Source: an uncultured Candidatus Melainabacteria bacterium
GTDB lineage: Bacteria; Cyanobacteriota; Vampirovibrionia; Gastranaerophilales; Gastranaerophilaceae
Reading direction: 5' to 3'
DNA length: 64,000 nt
Assembly: GCA_934754655.1 (NCBI GenBank)
Contig: CAKVIC010000002.1
Coordinates: 62,001 to 126,000, forward strand
The notes beneath the pieces were generated by a model. It saw only the letters and a list, made by a program, of their open reading frames with translations. It did no database searches and was not told the DNA's origin. The position numbers and the translations under genes were made by a program. The stretch's first letter is position 1, and the number at the start of each line of letters is the position of its first letter. Positions 35,739 to 44,691 of the stretch are shown here, in pieces.

Positions 35739-36821
35739 ATGTATAATTTAAACTCTGAAATTAAAGATTTTTTAAGTAATATTGAGCCAGATATAATATA
35801 TAAGGAACAAGCTTCTAATGCACAAACTACTTTAAGAGATTACTTGCAAAGTTCTGAAGTTTTTAAAGACATGTATTTAGATTCATTTTTAACAGGTTCT
35901 TATAAAAGAAATACGGCTATTAAGGAAATAAAAGATGTAGATATAATTGTAATTTTGAACAAACCTGCGACATTTATAGAACCAAATGACGATGTAAAGG
36001 AATTATATAACTTATTAAAGAAATCTTTTGAAAATAGCGATATGTATGAGATAAAAGAAGTTGAACAACAGCAACGGTCAATTAAATTAATTTGGAGATT
36101 TAAAAACAATGAAGATAATGAAATCAGAAAAGAGGAATTAACATTAGATGTCGTTCCTGCAATTAGGAGTTCTGATGGTTCAAACTATAATCTTTGGATA
36201 CCTGACAAAAATTTAAACAAATGGATTAAGACAAATCCTCAAGGACATATAGATAAAATAACAGAGAAAAATCAAGGCAGTACAGATATAAATGGACAAA
36301 AGCCCTTTATACCGTTCGTTAAAATTCTTAAATTTTGGAAAAGTGAAAGTTATAAAGTGCCAAAGAAACCAAAAGGATTTTTACTTGAATGTATAGCCTA
36401 TCATAGTTGGAACAATCATGCAGATAATTGGTTTGATTGTTTAAAAAATGGCTACGAAGATATATTAAATAAGTATGAAATGTATATGTATCTTGGTTCT
36501 AATGATGATAAGGAAATTGACTTCATTTACGATATTGGACTTGAAGGTAGTATTATTCATACTTCAACAACATTTGCTAATTTTAAAAAATTCATAAATA
36601 AAATTAAAGAAACTACTGCAATATTAAGTGAGGTGGAAGAAGCAGATAGCAAATATGATGCAATATTAAAACTACAAGATATATTTGGAAATGAGTATTT
36701 TCCTAATCCGAAAGAAACTGACAAAAATATAAAAAATGATAATAAAACAAATAATAAATCAGTTTCTGTAATAACAGGTTCAAACAAAAATCCAGAGGCA
36801 AAATCTTATGGTCAGATTTGA
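35739..36821 (+). CDS. CBASS CD-NTase (cyclic oligonucleotide synthase)
   Basis: The protein has 360 residues from ATG 35739, with AAGG 10 nt upstream. The nucleotidyltransferase core is complete: G-S-Y-K-R-N-T (GS at 53-54), then D-V-D (D67, D69) and L-D-V-V-P (D137). An OAS-like helical half follows. The last ~40 residues form a polar flexible tail ending S-Y-G-Q-I, as expected for a CD-NTase whose C-terminus is charged by the E1-E2 enzyme Cap2. When phage infection is sensed the enzyme would make a cyclic di- or trinucleotide second messenger. Its stop overlaps cap2 by 14 nt. The product nucleotide is not predictable. Confidence 0.9.
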   Translation: MYNLNSEIKDFLSNIEPDIIYKEQASNAQTTLRDYLQSSEVFKDMYLDSFLTGSYKRNTAIKEIKDVDIIVILNKPATFIEPNDDVKELYNLLKKSFENSDMYEIKEVEQQQRSIKLIWRFKNNEDNEIRKEELTLDVVPAIRSSDGSNYNLWIPDKNLNKWIKTNPQGHIDKITEKNQGSTDINGQKPFIPFVKILKFWKSESYKVPKKPKGFLLECIAYHSWNNHADNWFDCLKNGYEDILNKYEMYMYLGSNDDKEIDFIYDIGLEGSIIHTSTTFANFKKFINKIKETTAILSEVEEADSKYDAILKLQDIFGNEYFPNPKETDKNIKNDNKTNNKSVSVITGSNKNPEAKSYGQI

Positions 36822-38514
36822 TACTCTGAAAAATACAATTACCGGCAGTTATAGAAAATATTTAAAGCAAAAAAATTTTGAATTTATTGCTGAAGTTGAT
36901 TATGGAGAGTTATGGCATGGTATAATACAAATTCCCGATAGCGACATCAAAAGTGATTTGTGTATATGCTTTCCTTTCAAATTTCCATATGAACATCCTT
37001 GGGTATATGCACTTTCTAATGAAGAATTTATAAAAAATAGCAGACATCAAAATGACAAATATTTATGCTTATGGAACGATGGAGAATGGAATGTTAACAT
37101 AACACCAGATGAATTTTACAATAGAATAGTTATGTGGTTCAAACATTCTAAAAATGATGATTGGGAAAATAAGGATAGAAAAGCGGATTTAGACAGGCAT
37201 TTTTATTTAAACAATATTTTGGCAATCAATGATGATGAATGGAGTAATTTTGAGTTTAATAGTTCTTATGGTTATTATAAATATACAATCTTAAGATTTA
37301 AGACTTATGTTCAAGGAGTATTTATTTATCATCCAACAAACGGATTTGACAATAAAAGCAAATTATTTCTTCCTGCGGCATCTTCTTTTATAGAATGTAA
37401 CAGTAATTTGTTAAAAGAGTTTCATTATTTCAAACAGAATAAGGACAATACAAAAAATGGGTTGTGGTTTAATTGTAAAGAAGAAATCAAACCATGCCAG
37501 ACTTTTGCAGAATTAAAAAAACAAATATGCAAACTATGTGATATATCAGAAAATATTTTAAATGAAGAATTTAAGAAGTTATCAAACGAAAACAAAAACA
37601 TAATGTTTTCTATTATCTATGAAGATGGCAATAAGAATAAGCAATATGTACATTTTGACTACAATAAAGGAGACGATGTTTTAAAAACATATAAAACTTG
37701 TAATTGTGATGAATATCATTTAACACAAAGAATTTCCCATTTAAAAACAAAAATACAAGATAAAAAAATTGCAATTTTCGGAATTGGTGCAATTGGTTCT
37801 TTTGTTGCAGAATCACTGGGCAGACATGGTTTAAAAGAGATTAAATTAATAGACCATGATATGCTTGAACCTCAAAATATTATTAGACATGCATTAAGTG
37901 CTTGTTTTGTTGGAGTAAAAAAAGCATATGCAATGGCACAAACTATTAATAATTTTTCATTAGGTTTTACTCAAACAAATTATTTTAATGACCCCATTTA
38001 TGATACAAAAGAATATTTAGAAATCATAAAAGACGTAGATTTAGTAATTGATTGTACTGCGAATAGGAATTTTTCTTTGATGTTAAATCATCTTTGTATT
38101 GAAAATAAAAAATTAGCAGTTTACATAACCTCTCATAAAAAAGCAACTATTGGCAAAATTATAGTAGTACGACCTAACATTGACCCATGTTTATGTTGTT
38201 ATTATGGCAACAATGGTATAATCGATAATTATGAAGAATTTGACTACCCATATATTACACAAGATAAAGATGATGAAATTATTTTAGGTTGTGGGGATAT
38301 TACATATCCTGGAGTTTCTTCAGATATTGAAATGATTGCCATATGGGGTGTTAAAATCGTCTTATGGTTATTGCAAAATAAGTTTGATAATAATTTTTGT
38401 TTTATTGTAAATGAAATTCAAGAAAATGGAGACTTAAAACCTATATTTAAAAATGTTGGACATTATTTTAAAACTTTTAAAAAAATGGAAGGTTGTGAAA
38501 TCTGTGCATTATAA
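36808..38514 (+). CDS. cap2: CBASS Cap2, E2-E1 fusion
   Basis: The protein has 568 residues. The N-terminal ~150 are an E2-like fold with the conserved F-P-F-x-F-P and H-P strand and candidate catalytic C87 in Y-L-C-L-W. After a linker, the E1/ThiF domain has the nucleotide-binding G-I-G-A-I-G at ~324-329, D-H-D-x-L-E-P-x-N and R-H-A-L. A C-L-C-C pair (~459) and I-L-G-C-G-D (~494, candidate E1 Cys) follow. In type II CBASS, Cap2 ligates the CD-NTase C-terminus to targets and boosts its activity. Here it is translationally coupled to the CD-NTase. Confidence 0.9.
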   Translation: MVRFDTLKNTITGSYRKYLKQKNFEFIAEVDYGELWHGIIQIPDSDIKSDLCICFPFKFPYEHPWVYALSNEEFIKNSRHQNDKYLCLWNDGEWNVNITPDEFYNRIVMWFKHSKNDDWENKDRKADLDRHFYLNNILAINDDEWSNFEFNSSYGYYKYTILRFKTYVQGVFIYHPTNGFDNKSKLFLPAASSFIECNSNLLKEFHYFKQNKDNTKNGLWFNCKEEIKPCQTFAELKKQICKLCDISENILNEEFKKLSNENKNIMFSIIYEDGNKNKQYVHFDYNKGDDVLKTYKTCNCDEYHLTQRISHLKTKIQDKKIAIFGIGAIGSFVAESLGRHGLKEIKLIDHDMLEPQNIIRHALSACFVGVKKAYAMAQTINNFSLGFTQTNYFNDPIYDTKEYLEIIKDVDLVIDCTANRNFSLMLNHLCIENKKLAVYITSHKKATIGKIIVVRPNIDPCLCCYYGNNGIIDNYEEFDYPYITQDKDDEIILGCGDITYPGVSSDIEMIAIWGVKIVLWLLQNKFDNNFCFIVNEIQENGDLKPIFKNVGHYFKTFKKMEGCEICAL

Positions 38515-38950
38515 AAATGTTATAATATCAGAATCTGTTGAAAAATTTTTAGATTCATATAGTTCCCAATTTCTGCCAAAAGAAACAGGTGGTATTTTAT
38601 TGGGTTTTGAAGATGATAAAAAAATATATATTACACATGCAACAGATGCAGGAATAGATGCCAAACATTCTAATTTTAGATTTACAAGAGACCAAAAACA
38701 TTGTAAAAACGAATTGGATAGAGTTTTTATAGAAACGAATGGTCGATGTGATTATATTGGAGAGTGGCACTCACACCCATTCAACTGTTCAATAAGCCCA
38801 CTGGATATGATAAGTCTGTTATCTCTAAAATTAAATCCATCAAACAATGTTAATAACCCAATATTACTTATTAATATAAAAGAAGGTAATCATTGGAGAA
38901 AAGATATCTTTATTTTTGAAAAATTAAGATTGTATAAAATGAGTATATAA
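38504..38950 (+). CDS. cap3: CBASS Cap3, JAB/JAMM deconjugating protease
   Basis: The protein has 148 residues from GTG 38504, with GGAAGG upstream; longer frames begin inside cap2 without a ribosome site. The JAMM zinc motif is complete: E27 in K-E-T-G-G-I-L-L-G, then H-S-H-P (H89, H91), S98 and D101. Cap3 removes CD-NTase from its conjugates and so limits the response. It overlaps cap2 by 11 nt. Confidence 0.9.
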   Translation: MHYKNVIISESVEKFLDSYSSQFLPKETGGILLGFEDDKKIYITHATDAGIDAKHSNFRFTRDQKHCKNELDRVFIETNGRCDYIGEWHSHPFNCSISPLDMISLLSLKLNPSNNVNNPILLINIKEGNHWRKDIFIFEKLRLYKMSI

Positions 38951-38965
38951 TACGAAGGAGTAAAA

Positions 38966-39700
38966 ATGAGCAATACAAAGTCTGCTGTATCTTTAACGAA
39001 ATATTTTGAATTGTTGCAAGATGAAATGCTAACAAGCTTAAGAAAAAGTAATATAGGAAATGACCATCCTGTAACAAAGGGAGATTGTAGTGAACTAAAA
39101 TGGATAGATTGGTTAAAAGCATATTTACCTAAAAGATATTCGGTTGACAAAGCTCAGGTGATTGATAGTGAAGGGAATAAAAGCGAACAAATAGATATTG
39201 TAATATTTGATTCACAATATACTCCATTCATCTTCAAAGATGGTAATGCAAAGTACATTCCTGCAGAGAGTGTATATGCTATTTTTGAAGTTAAACAAAA
39301 TTTAAATAAGGTACATCTTGATTGTGCAAGCGAAAAAGCAGAATCTGTTAGAAAATTAAAAAGAACAACCACACAAATATATCATATGGGAGGTATAGCA
39401 GAGCCAAAACCATTGCATACTATAATTGCTGGGATTTTGACTTTATCTTCTGATTGGGTTGAGGATTCCAGATGTTTAGAGGGAAATATAAGTAGATTAA
39501 GTGATATTGGATTTATAAACATTGGTTGTGCTATGCAAGATTATGCCTTCTATGTTGATAATAATGGTCAGATTAAAAGGAGTTCAAAGGAAGAGTCTTT
39601 AATGTATTTCTTTTTAAAATTAATGATAGAATTACAAAAAATAGGAACTGTTCCAGCGATAGATATATACAAATATGCTTCATGCCTTACAAATTTTTAA
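38966..39700 (+). CDS. DUF6602-like putative PD-(D/E)xK nuclease, candidate CBASS effector
   Basis: The protein has 244 residues; GAAGGAG lies just upstream of ATG 38966. Residues ~60-112 have a nuclease-like core: E-Q-I-D-I-V-I (D77), then A-E-S-V-Y-A-I-F-E-V-K (E101, E108-V-K110). This is the D-(E/Q)xK layout of restriction-type nucleases and matches what I know of the DUF6602 family. It lies 15 nt after cap3 in the same direction, the position expected of an effector, and no phospholipase, TM or SAVED effector is present in the operon. Effector role is an inference, and I see no nucleotide sensor domain. Confidence 0.7.
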   Translation: MSNTKSAVSLTKYFELLQDEMLTSLRKSNIGNDHPVTKGDCSELKWIDWLKAYLPKRYSVDKAQVIDSEGNKSEQIDIVIFDSQYTPFIFKDGNAKYIPAESVYAIFEVKQNLNKVHLDCASEKAESVRKLKRTTTQIYHMGGIAEPKPLHTIIAGILTLSSDWVEDSRCLEGNISRLSDIGFINIGCAMQDYAFYVDNNGQIKRSSKEESLMYFFLKLMIELQKIGTVPAIDIYKYASCLTNF

Positions 39701-40056
39701 TTATTTATTAATATAATTGATTTATACCCCCTGCCTATTTTATAATCATTTAATGTTGGCTATTATGCTAGGGTGGTTACTTTATAACAAAACTATAGTT
39801 TCAAAATGTTCTATAGTAAATTGTCAAAGCATTGTGTACTAAAAACTATAACCTCTAAGTGCTGATAGTAAGGTTTAAATTTAAGAAACATTACACAAAT
39901 GCTCGTTTTGTGCGACTCTTGGTATAAAGTTATATCTATTTGAAATTTAACAAGATTAAATGGGGATTTTTTCGCACAAGGTTTTATTTATAAGTTCCTA
40001 ATTTTTTGCCTGTTTTTTTAATTTGTATTTTTTTATTTCTCCTAAGCCGTATCCTT
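39701..40056. other. Gap between CBASS and membrane operon
   Basis: 356 bases between two convergent transcription units. It contains a short inverted word (ACTATAGT/ACTATAG near 39791-39818) and T-rich stretches near 40005 that could terminate either side. No gene is supported. Confidence 0.4.
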
Positions 40057-40680
40057 CTAATAGATATTTATTAAACGCAACTTCAAAATTGCATATGTAG
40101 ATAGAATTAGCTTCATTTGGTTTTTTATATATTTTTTAACAATTTTATAATCATTAGGATTTTTATATGTCACATTCCCATTGTTATCTACAATACAATC
40201 ATACTTCATTAATTTAATTCCATTATTCACCCCTATAAATTCAATAAAACAAAGCAAAATATGATTTGCGTTGTAAATATCTATTAATAGATTTTCGAAT
40301 TTCCCATAGTTTAAAAATTTATCTATTTTGTCGTTGAAACTTTTAATAATTTTAATATCTTCTTTAATCTGTTTTTTACTTATTTTTTTATTTTTTAAGT
40401 TTCTACAATAATAATTAATTATTTGTGAATAACTATTATTGGGCAATGTGCCAGTTTTAATATTTTTGACAATATCTAATGCATCTTTAAAAAATTCTTG
40501 TAAGATGGCATCATATCTTCTATTTTTTATATCGTTCTCTGAAGTCTTGTATATCCCCAAAATACTACCAGTTAAACTCAATGTACCACCGAGAAGAGAA
40601 CCAATAAGTCCGCTCAACATAGTTGTTATAATTGGTTCTTTGTGCAAATAGATTAAAATTTCTTGAATTTCAATGCTCAT
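40057..40680 (-). CDS. Membrane-anchored hypothetical protein of island operon
   Basis: The product has 207 residues. Residues 15-40 (M-L-S-G-L-I-G-S-L-L-G-G-T-L-S-L) form a Gly-rich hydrophobic hairpin or helix after a short N-terminal tail, with the remainder soluble and helical. No family is recognised. It is the last gene of a six-gene minus-strand operon whose first gene starts near 44052. The Gly-rich pattern resembles small ring- or pore-associated membrane segments, but this is not enough for a function. Confidence 0.6.
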   Translation of the reverse strand: MSIEIQEILIYLHKEPIITTMLSGLIGSLLGGTLSLTGSILGIYKTSENDIKNRRYDAILQEFFKDALDIVKNIKTGTLPNNSYSQIINYYCRNLKNKKISKKQIKEDIKIIKSFNDKIDKFLNYGKFENLLIDIYNANHILLCFIEFIGVNNGIKLMKYDCIVDNNGNVTYKNPNDYKIVKKYIKNQMKLILSTYAILKLRLINIY

Positions 40681-40744
40681 GTATTCCTCTATAATTTATG
40701 ATTGTTGTATTGTTGTTTGGTCAATATAAAATCATTATCAATTG

Positions 40745-41096
40745 TTAAGATTTTATTATAAATTTTATTGCACAGTACCAAATGTAAATAAAAAGACACA
40801 CTCCAATAAAGAATGTGAACTCACCACTCCCAAATTGGAAAACATTTGGGTATTGATACTTAAATGATTGCAGGGCGATATACATTAATAAAAGTGCAAT
40901 AATACCAAGTATAAATCGGCATTTTAAAAGTTTTTTAAAGAAATTAATTAAGCACCATATAACACAATATATTACAAAGAATAAAAAAACTATAGGAGTC
41001 CTCTATACAAGCTCCAATGCATAAAATGATAAAAAACGCATTAAAGAGATTAAAAACATTAAAAATATTTAAAGATTCAATATATTTTTGTTTCAT
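40745..41096 (-). pseudogene. Frameshifted two-to-three-span membrane protein
   Basis: From ATG 41094-41096 (AGGAGA at 41111-41116 upstream) the frame encodes M-K-Q-K-Y-I-E-S-L and one hydrophobic helix. It leaves phase near 41000. The other phase continues as P-I-V-F-L-F-F-V-I-Y and two further hydrophobic segments to a TAA at 40745-40747. The whole is 352 nt, one base over a multiple of three, which fits a single-base insertion or a sequencing error. Its position in the operon suggests it was once the fifth gene. Confidence 0.55.
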
Positions 41097-41117
41097 ATTA
41101 ATTCAAATTCTCCTAAA

Positions 41118-41696
41118 TCAATAGTTCAAATCATTAACTCTTATTGTGTCGTTTTCTTTATCCACAATACATTCACAAGCAAAATTTTGTTCAATTCTAC
41201 CGCCATACATATTGGTTCCGCTTAAAGTACCATACAGTGTAAGGCTGTTTCCGGAGATGTAATGGTCTAACTCTCCGTTTATTCTTCTCCAACCTATTCT
41301 TACCGAGCTTGGGTCAACGGCTCTAGCCTTCAATTCATCAGAGCATTTGGTTTGTGCAACAGCAATTACATCATCATTGCTAAAGAAATTACTTAAATTG
41401 TTCTCAGTACTAACCACACTTCTTTCTTCTACCTTATTAGTTGTATTGCTACTGTTGTTTGATGAAGTTGTTTGTTGTACGATATTTCCGGTATTACTAG
41501 ATTCATTTGATGCAGGTGGAGAAACTTTTGAAAAGCTCATAATAACCATAATTATTGCAATAATTCCCATAATAATTTCTGCATTTGTAGTTTGTCTAGG
41601 CTTGAGCGTATCTTCCTCTTTTGCAACATTAGAATCTAAGTTATCACTTTCTACAATTGATTCCATTAAATTTTCATTACTATTTTCTTCATTCAT
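41118..41696 (-). CDS. Single-span protein with C-terminal extracytoplasmic domain
   Basis: The product has 192 residues from ATG 41694-41696, with AAGGTGG upstream. The first ~40 residues are acidic, one membrane helix (I-M-G-I-I-A-I-I-M-V-I-M-S) follows near residue 45, and then an Asn/Thr/Ser linker. The last ~80 residues contain C-x35-C-x-C (T-K-C-S-D-E, A-C-E-C-I), suggesting disulfides outside the cytoplasm. The domain V-R-I-G-W-R-R-I is unfamiliar. It lies in the minus-strand membrane operon. Confidence 0.6.
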   Translation of the reverse strand: MNEENSNENLMESIVESDNLDSNVAKEEDTLKPRQTTNAEIIMGIIAIIMVIMSFSKVSPPASNESSNTGNIVQQTTSSNNSSNTTNKVEERSVVSTENNLSNFFSNDDVIAVAQTKCSDELKARAVDPSSVRIGWRRINGELDHYISGNSLTLYGTLSGTNMYGGRIEQNFACECIVDKENDTIRVNDLNY

Positions 41697-41751
41697 TTTA
41701 TCCACCTTCTGTTCGCATTCCCCTGTAGTTATCAATTTTTCAACTTATTAA

Positions 41752-42057
41752 TTAACTATCTTGTTCCGTGTCGATATTTTTGTTAGTCCAATCTGCATCA
41801 ACTCTGTCTCGCAATTCAAATAATTCCATTTTTATATGTTCCAACTGCGACTCATTCATATCTTTATCTTTTATGAATTGAATAAACAAATCTATTAATT
41901 TCTTTAAATAATCTAATCCTTTCTTATAAAAGGTTTTGTTTTTTACCAAAATGTAAACATTAAATCCTATCGTTATAACAACACCTATCTCTACAAGACT
42001 CAAAAAAGTTTTCAACAGGGTGCTACCTGACATTTGTATTGAGAGATTTAAAATCAT
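41752..42057 (-). CDS. Small single-span coiled-coil protein
   Basis: The product has 101 residues; GGAGGG precedes ATG 42055-42057. A hydrophobic helix at about residues 12-35 (V-E-I-G-V-V-I-T-I-G-F) is followed by a basic then acidic helical cytoplasmic part. No family is recognised. It is nearly contiguous with its operon neighbours. Confidence 0.6.
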   Translation of the reverse strand: MILNLSIQMSGSTLLKTFLSLVEIGVVITIGFNVYILVKNKTFYKKGLDYLKKLIDLFIQFIKDKDMNESQLEHIKMELFELRDRVDADWTNKNIDTEQDS

Positions 42058-42066
42058 TATGCCCTC

Positions 42067-43542
42067 CTACTCTTCTCCTCGGATTTGGATATTGTTTAAC
42101 TCCCACTTTACGATTCTGTTATCAAAATCCAAAACCGGAGCTTTAAAAGTATATGACCCCTTTGTGCCTATTTGTTTTGCTAGAGCATATGTTTCATCAA
42201 TAATGTTGTCATAAGTGTCATACAGATTAAAAGTAACTGCTACATTATTAATAGGTTTCCCACTTATATTTTTTACGACTAGAATCGGATTTTTATCCGG
42301 ACTAGTTTTAACCTCTTGTATCTGAAGTAATTTTAAACAAGGAGAGTTGCTAGAAATATAACTTTTTATTCGCCTATCATTTAATTTTTTTTCATATGAT
42401 TTATATAATGAATCATCACAATAATTAAAGTCACTATCTGAAAAAAATTCTTCTTTTAACTTACCACATCTGTTCAAATAATAAGCTGCACTTTTTAAAT
42501 CACTTTGGACAAGTTTAAGGTCACCAAGACGATTATTAACAAAGAAAAGATATAAACTTACAAAATCTTCATAATTGTAATACATTGTACAATGTTCACA
42601 CTTTCGAACAATTGATATTAGCTCATTTCCTAAATCATTAGCCTTATTTAATGAATTTATTTCCATAACAGTATTGTTATGTTCATTATACGCATCTGCA
42701 AGCAATATATATGTGCTAGCGTTAGCTCCCTTTGCACTTGCAGCCTGTTTTAATAGCGATAAATGTTCGTCTTCGTTTGAATACCATAAGAACGCCTTTT
42801 TATAATAAACATTTGAATTATATTCTGTAATTTTTGCAGCTTTATCATAATAATTTATAGCTTCTTGTTTTGATTTCTCAAGAGTTTTGTTTGAATCAAC
42901 ATAATCAAAGGCATACAAATCTCCAAGCGCTAAGTAAATATCTCCTTTATTTGGACTTAACTCCAAAGCTTTTTGTAAATCATCAAGAGCATATTTTCTA
43001 AAATTTTTTACTTTATCATTTGAGTAAAAATAGCAGATTCCTCTGTAATAGTAAGGAATATAATCATTAGGTTTATTTTTATTGATATGCCTTGTTAAAT
43101 ACTCAATAGCTTTTTGATATTCATAGTGTCCTTCTGCATATACAACTCCTAAAAACAAATCAACATCTATATTAGGATTTAATTCTTTAGCTTTTTTAAT
43201 ATCTTCAACAATATTGTAAGTGCTTAGTGACATTTCTCGTGTATTGTATGTATCATACACTTCTTTGAAAACTTTTTGTTTTTTATATTCTGCATCAGCT
43301 CTATCTAAATATAATTTATAGTTATCCGGATGTTTTTCTATTTCTTTATTTAATTTTTCAATTCTTTTATATTGTTTTGTGGTTTGCTTGTTTAACTTAT
43401 AGGCTAAATCATGAGAAGAATTAATTGTTAATATTACAAAAGATAGAAGTATTGCAAAAGCTATAATCGCACATATTACAACCCAATTAAATGATTTTTT
43501 CTTCTTAGTATCTGTTTCTAAAATCTCATTTTCGTCACTCAT
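42067..43542 (-). CDS. Membrane-anchored TPR protein with C-terminal beta domain
   Basis: The product has 491 residues; AAGGAG precedes ATG 43540-43542. One membrane helix lies at about 17-40, followed by a TPR-rich region (~60-330; for example Y-L-D-R-A-D-A-E-Y-K-K and A-L-G-D-L-Y-A-F) presumably on the outer face. A C-terminal ~90-residue FxLYD-like beta domain ends it (V-K-N-I-S-G-K-P-I-N-N-V-A-V-T-F-N-L-Y-D). This is the largest protein of the island operon and may be its scaffold. Function unknown. Confidence 0.7.
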   Translation of the reverse strand: MSDENEILETDTKKKKSFNWVVICAIIAFAILLSFVILTINSSHDLAYKLNKQTTKQYKRIEKLNKEIEKHPDNYKLYLDRADAEYKKQKVFKEVYDTYNTREMSLSTYNIVEDIKKAKELNPNIDVDLFLGVVYAEGHYEYQKAIEYLTRHINKNKPNDYIPYYYRGICYFYSNDKVKNFRKYALDDLQKALELSPNKGDIYLALGDLYAFDYVDSNKTLEKSKQEAINYYDKAAKITEYNSNVYYKKAFLWYSNEDEHLSLLKQAASAKGANASTYILLADAYNEHNNTVMEINSLNKANDLGNELISIVRKCEHCTMYYNYEDFVSLYLFFVNNRLGDLKLVQSDLKSAAYYLNRCGKLKEEFFSDSDFNYCDDSLYKSYEKKLNDRRIKSYISSNSPCLKLLQIQEVKTSPDKNPILVVKNISGKPINNVAVTFNLYDTYDNIIDETYALAKQIGTKGSYTFKAPVLDFDNRIVKWELNNIQIRGEE

Positions 43543-43560
43543 TCTATAAACTCCTTAAAA

Positions 43561-44052
43561 TTATTCCCAACCACCATTAATATTTGTAATTATTGGATAT
43601 GTATCTTTTCTTGGATAGACTCTTAATTTAGTGTCGGAAGAACATGTCGCAACTTGATAATATCCAACCATCTGAGACCTTAATAGTGAATCTTCAATTT
43701 CGTTACCATTTGTAGAAACTTTTTCTCCTAAACTGGTAATTTCACTACAATTCCAGCCATAGGTATTCTGAGCCTGCCACGCAATATCCGAAAAATCCAG
43801 ATTATCGCTTTTCATCTCTTTAAAATATTCACTAGGTGGAATATCATTGTATTTAGATTGTTCTACCTTTATAGCTTTCGTTGCATCAGAAGCTTCATTT
43901 GTAATGCTATTGTTTACATTCTGAGTGTTACTAACTTCTTTTTTAGTTGTACTATCTAAACCATCAACAATCCAACAAATAATTATAATAATTAGTAACC
44001 ATTTTAAGATTTGCTGTAGTTCTTTTCCCATTTTATCATCAAATATTTTCAT
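43561..44052 (-). CDS. Single-span hypothetical protein, first gene of island operon
   Basis: The product has 163 residues. After a short cytoplasmic N-terminus, a helix at ~16-31 (L-L-I-I-I-I-I-C-W-I-V) and an Asn/Ser-rich linker lead to an outer domain with two Cys (N-C-S-E and A-T-C-S). No family is recognised. It is transcribed away from the XRE regulator gene across a 182-bp gap with an inverted repeat. Confidence 0.6.
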   Translation of the reverse strand: MKIFDDKMGKELQQILKWLLIIIIICWIVDGLDSTTKKEVSNTQNVNNSITNEASDATKAIKVEQSKYNDIPPSEYFKEMKSDNLDFSDIAWQAQNTYGWNCSEITSLGEKVSTNGNEIEDSLLRSQMVGYYQVATCSSDTKLRVYPRKDTYPIITNINGGWE

Positions 44053-44162
44053 AAATAGTTTTAGCCACCTATTTTAAAACTGATAATATCATTAGAATTT
44101 AGTAACAACCAATTCAACGTGATTATACAATTAATATTATAATTAGTCAAATAATATCAATT

Positions 44163-44186
44163 ATCATAAAACTAATACTTTATGAT
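44163..44186. promoter_or_regulatory. Candidate operator between operon and XRE regulator
   Basis: ATCATAAA (44163-44170) and TTTATGAT (44179-44186) form an inverted repeat with an 8-nt spacer in the divergent gap. Such sites typically bind XRE dimers, here perhaps the adjacent protein. Confidence 0.5.
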
Positions 44187-44234
44187 ATTAAAAAGTAATC
44201 ATATAGTATTTATCATTTAGAAGAGGTGTTCTAT

Positions 44235-44567
44235 ATGATTGACAAATCTGCTATTGGAAAAATTATTCAGAAATTAAGAAAAGACAGACATTTAACGCAG
44301 GAAGAATTGGCTGAAAAAATTGACCTTTCAACAAATTATTTAAGCAAAGTTGAAAGAGGCTTGTGCGTTCTTAATGCTGAAGCTTTTTTGAAAATGGCAG
44401 ATGTGTTAAAGTTCTCCTTAGAAGACTTTGGAATTAACACTAGTTCGCAAATAGACAATTCAAAAAGTATCTTGATAAATAAAATTCTATCATCTTCTGA
44501 GAAGGAAATAAAAGCCTATACTGCATTATTAGATACTTTGGGTGTAATTAATAAAATACTTAAATAA
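44235..44567 (+). CDS. XRE-family transcriptional regulator
   Basis: The protein has 110 residues from ATG 44235, with AGAGGTG upstream. Residues ~5-60 form a Cro/CI helix-turn-helix: L-T-Q-E-E-L-A-E-K, S-T-N-Y-L-S-K-V-E-R-G. A helical tail likely dimerises. It is divergent from the island membrane operon and is its probable regulator. Confidence 0.88.
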   Translation: MIDKSAIGKIIQKLRKDRHLTQEELAEKIDLSTNYLSKVERGLCVLNAEAFLKMADVLKFSLEDFGINTSSQIDNSKSILINKILSSSEKEIKAYTALLDTLGVINKILK

Positions 44568-44691
44568 TCAAATTATCATATTCTTTTTTGCTTATTTGAG
44601 ATTATTATAAATTTAAAACTATATAAATTGTGTGGTATTAAGGACGTTATAGGGGTTTCAAGAAAAAAGGGAGTGCAAAAACTTAGGGCAT

